6,378 bases of DNA, from NCBI GenBank assembly GCA_017547975.1, contig JAFYNU010000310.1, positions 1-6,378 on the forward strand, in the 5' to 3' direction. The DNA is from Clostridia bacterium. Its GTDB lineage: Bacteria > Bacillota > Clostridia > Oscillospirales > QAMX01. The notes under the pieces are model-generated. The model saw only the letters and a list, made by a program, of their open reading frames with translations, was not told the DNA's origin and did no database searches. A program made the position numbers and the translations under genes. Positions 6,027-6,378 of this stretch are shown piece by piece. Within the stretch, counting starts at the first letter, position 1. Each line of letters opens with the position of its first letter.

Positions 6027-6056
6027 ATACTATCACAAAAAGCGAGGCAATGTCAA
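6027..6056 (-). promoter_or_regulatory. Sigma-A-type promoter of the xpt-transporter operon
   Basis: A consensus -35 TTGACA (6056-6051) is followed after 18 bases by a -10 TAGTAT (6032-6027). Transcription should start near 6019-6021, giving a leader of about 180 bases that begins just before the riboswitch-like fold. The placement, with the aptamer starting about 15-20 bases into the RNA, supports both calls. No other convincing promoter is seen in the operon. Confidence 0.75.
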
Positions 6057-6100
6057 CCAAAATTCGCCCAAAAAAGAAAGTTTGGAGGTTTACACAAGAC

Positions 6101-6182
6101 CGTCCCGAAAAAACCGTTTTTTTGCAATATTTTGATAACAGAGGACCGGTATATAGAGCCTCCCGGGACGTTGTTAGGCTCT
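6101..6182. other. Unassigned intergenic element with competing inverted repeats
   Basis: Two inverted repeats overlap. CGTCCCG at 6101-6107 can pair with CGGGACG at 6164-6170 (7 bp), and AGAGCC at 6155-6160 can pair with GGCTCT at 6177-6182 (6 bp); the second stem's loop contains the 3' arm of the first, so the two cannot simply nest. Between them lies AAAAAACCGTTTTTT at 6108-6122. It sits between the terminator of the preceding gene and the xpt promoter. It might be a small RNA, a dispersed repeat, or chance; the strand is not known. A minus-strand frame of 63 codons (6053-6244) crosses it but reads through repeats and the promoter and is not accepted as a gene. Confidence 0.3.
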
Positions 6183-6202
6183 TGGCAAGGGAAAAGAGTG
6201 AG

Positions 6203-6256
6203 TGGACAATGGATGCTTGGCAATGGACAATGGATGCTTCTCAATTGTCAATTGTC
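6203..6256. repeat. Short direct and inverted repeats of the GACAATG type
   Basis: TGGACAATGGATGCTT occurs twice (6203-6218 and 6224-6239, period 21). It is followed by CAATTGT twice in tandem (6242-6248 and 6249-6255), which is close to the reverse complement of the GACAATG unit, so the block can fold on itself. The same heptamer family stands at the far end of the operon (131-151). This looks like intergenic repeat DNA; no function is evident. Confidence 0.6.
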
Positions 6257-6279
6257 TGCTGTTCGTTACACAATAAAAT

Positions 6280-6299
6280 CCCCCCGGTTTCCCGGGGGG
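6280..6299 (-). terminator. Terminator of the upstream partial gene
   Basis: CCCCCCGG (6280-6287) pairs with CCGGGGGG (6292-6299) in an 8-bp all-GC stem with a 4-base loop, starting six bases after the stop of the partial gene at the right edge. In the minus-strand transcript AUUUUAUUG follows, a short but acceptable U-rich tail. It separates the upstream gene from the xpt operon. Confidence 0.7.
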
Positions 6300-6305
6300 G
6301 AGGGA

Positions 6306-6378
6306 TCAGATTACAAAGCCTTCGCTTCTCAAAAGTCCCTGCAGGGCGGAAATATCCACGCTTCGCAGGTCGCTTCCC
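6306..6378 (-). CDS. C-terminal end of an unrecognised protein (partial)
   Basis: The last 23 codons of a gene running in from the right edge read GSDLRSVDISALQGLLRSEG followed by FVI and a TGA stop (6308-6306). I do not recognise the family from so little. It is accepted as coding because the codons look like those of the neighbours (CTG, GAA, GGC), the other two minus frames are less protein-like or stop early, and a strong terminator lies just beyond the stop. The GSDLRSVDISALQGLL pattern looks like the end of a globular domain with an amphipathic helix. It is on the same strand as the operon but separated from it by a terminator and a promoter. Confidence 0.55.
   Translation of the reverse strand, partial: GSDLRSVDISALQGLLRSEGFVI

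Noticed and set aside
6053..6244. Minus-strand open frame of 63 codons upstream of xpt
   Set aside because: It reads through direct repeats and ends within the -35 box of the operon promoter, and it has no RBS.

Overview
The window is most likely from a gut Firmicute of the Oscillospirales (Ruminococcaceae/Oscillospiraceae, Faecalibacterium-Subdoligranulum-Gemmiger-like). The signs are moderately GC-rich coding DNA with low-GC control regions, strong AGGAGG-type ribosome binding sites, a lipoprotein signal peptide of Gram-positive style, and intergenic palindromic and GACAATG-type repeats of the kind that litter these genomes. The lineage is inference from style, not from a marker gene.

All recognisable genes lie on the minus strand, so the window is best read right to left. 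At the right edge (6306-6378) are the last codons of an unrecognised gene, closed by a GC-only terminator hairpin (6280-6299). A non-coding stretch (about 6057-6270) follows, with short repeats and a possible structured element. Next comes a sigma-A-type promoter (6027-6056) and a leader of about 180 nt. The leader holds a riboswitch-like fold (5939-6001) and an intrinsic terminator (5869-5901) upstream of the first gene.

The operon is xpt (xanthine phosphoribosyltransferase, 5266-5841), a BMP-family lipoprotein (3963-5222), a double-NBD ABC ATPase (2305-3846), and two BPD_transp_2 permeases (1217-2308 and 269-1216). It ends at a terminator six bases after the last stop (237-263). The four transporter genes have the order and families of the purine nucleoside importers (B. 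subtilis nupNOPQ, lactococcal bmpA-nupABC). The operon therefore joins nucleoside import to salvage of a purine base: imported nucleosides would be cleaved by enzymes encoded elsewhere, and Xpt would convert the xanthine to XMP. A purine-sensing leader would control both uptake and salvage together.

The left end (1-236) has no convincing gene. It holds a GC-rich palindromic repeat, a heptamer tandem repeat, and a plus-strand intrinsic terminator (156-185) with no gene in view that it serves.

The most interesting item is the xpt leader. It sits where a guanine riboswitch is usual and shares some of that fold's landmarks (P1 closing pairs, AC before the P1 3' strand, GG and CC in the two loops). 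It lacks the canonical J2/3 sequence, so it may be a variant-specificity or unclassified purine riboswitch. Two smaller items are an SD sequence displayed in the loop of a 9-bp hairpin before the lipoprotein gene, and paired hairpins in the lipoprotein-ATPase gap.
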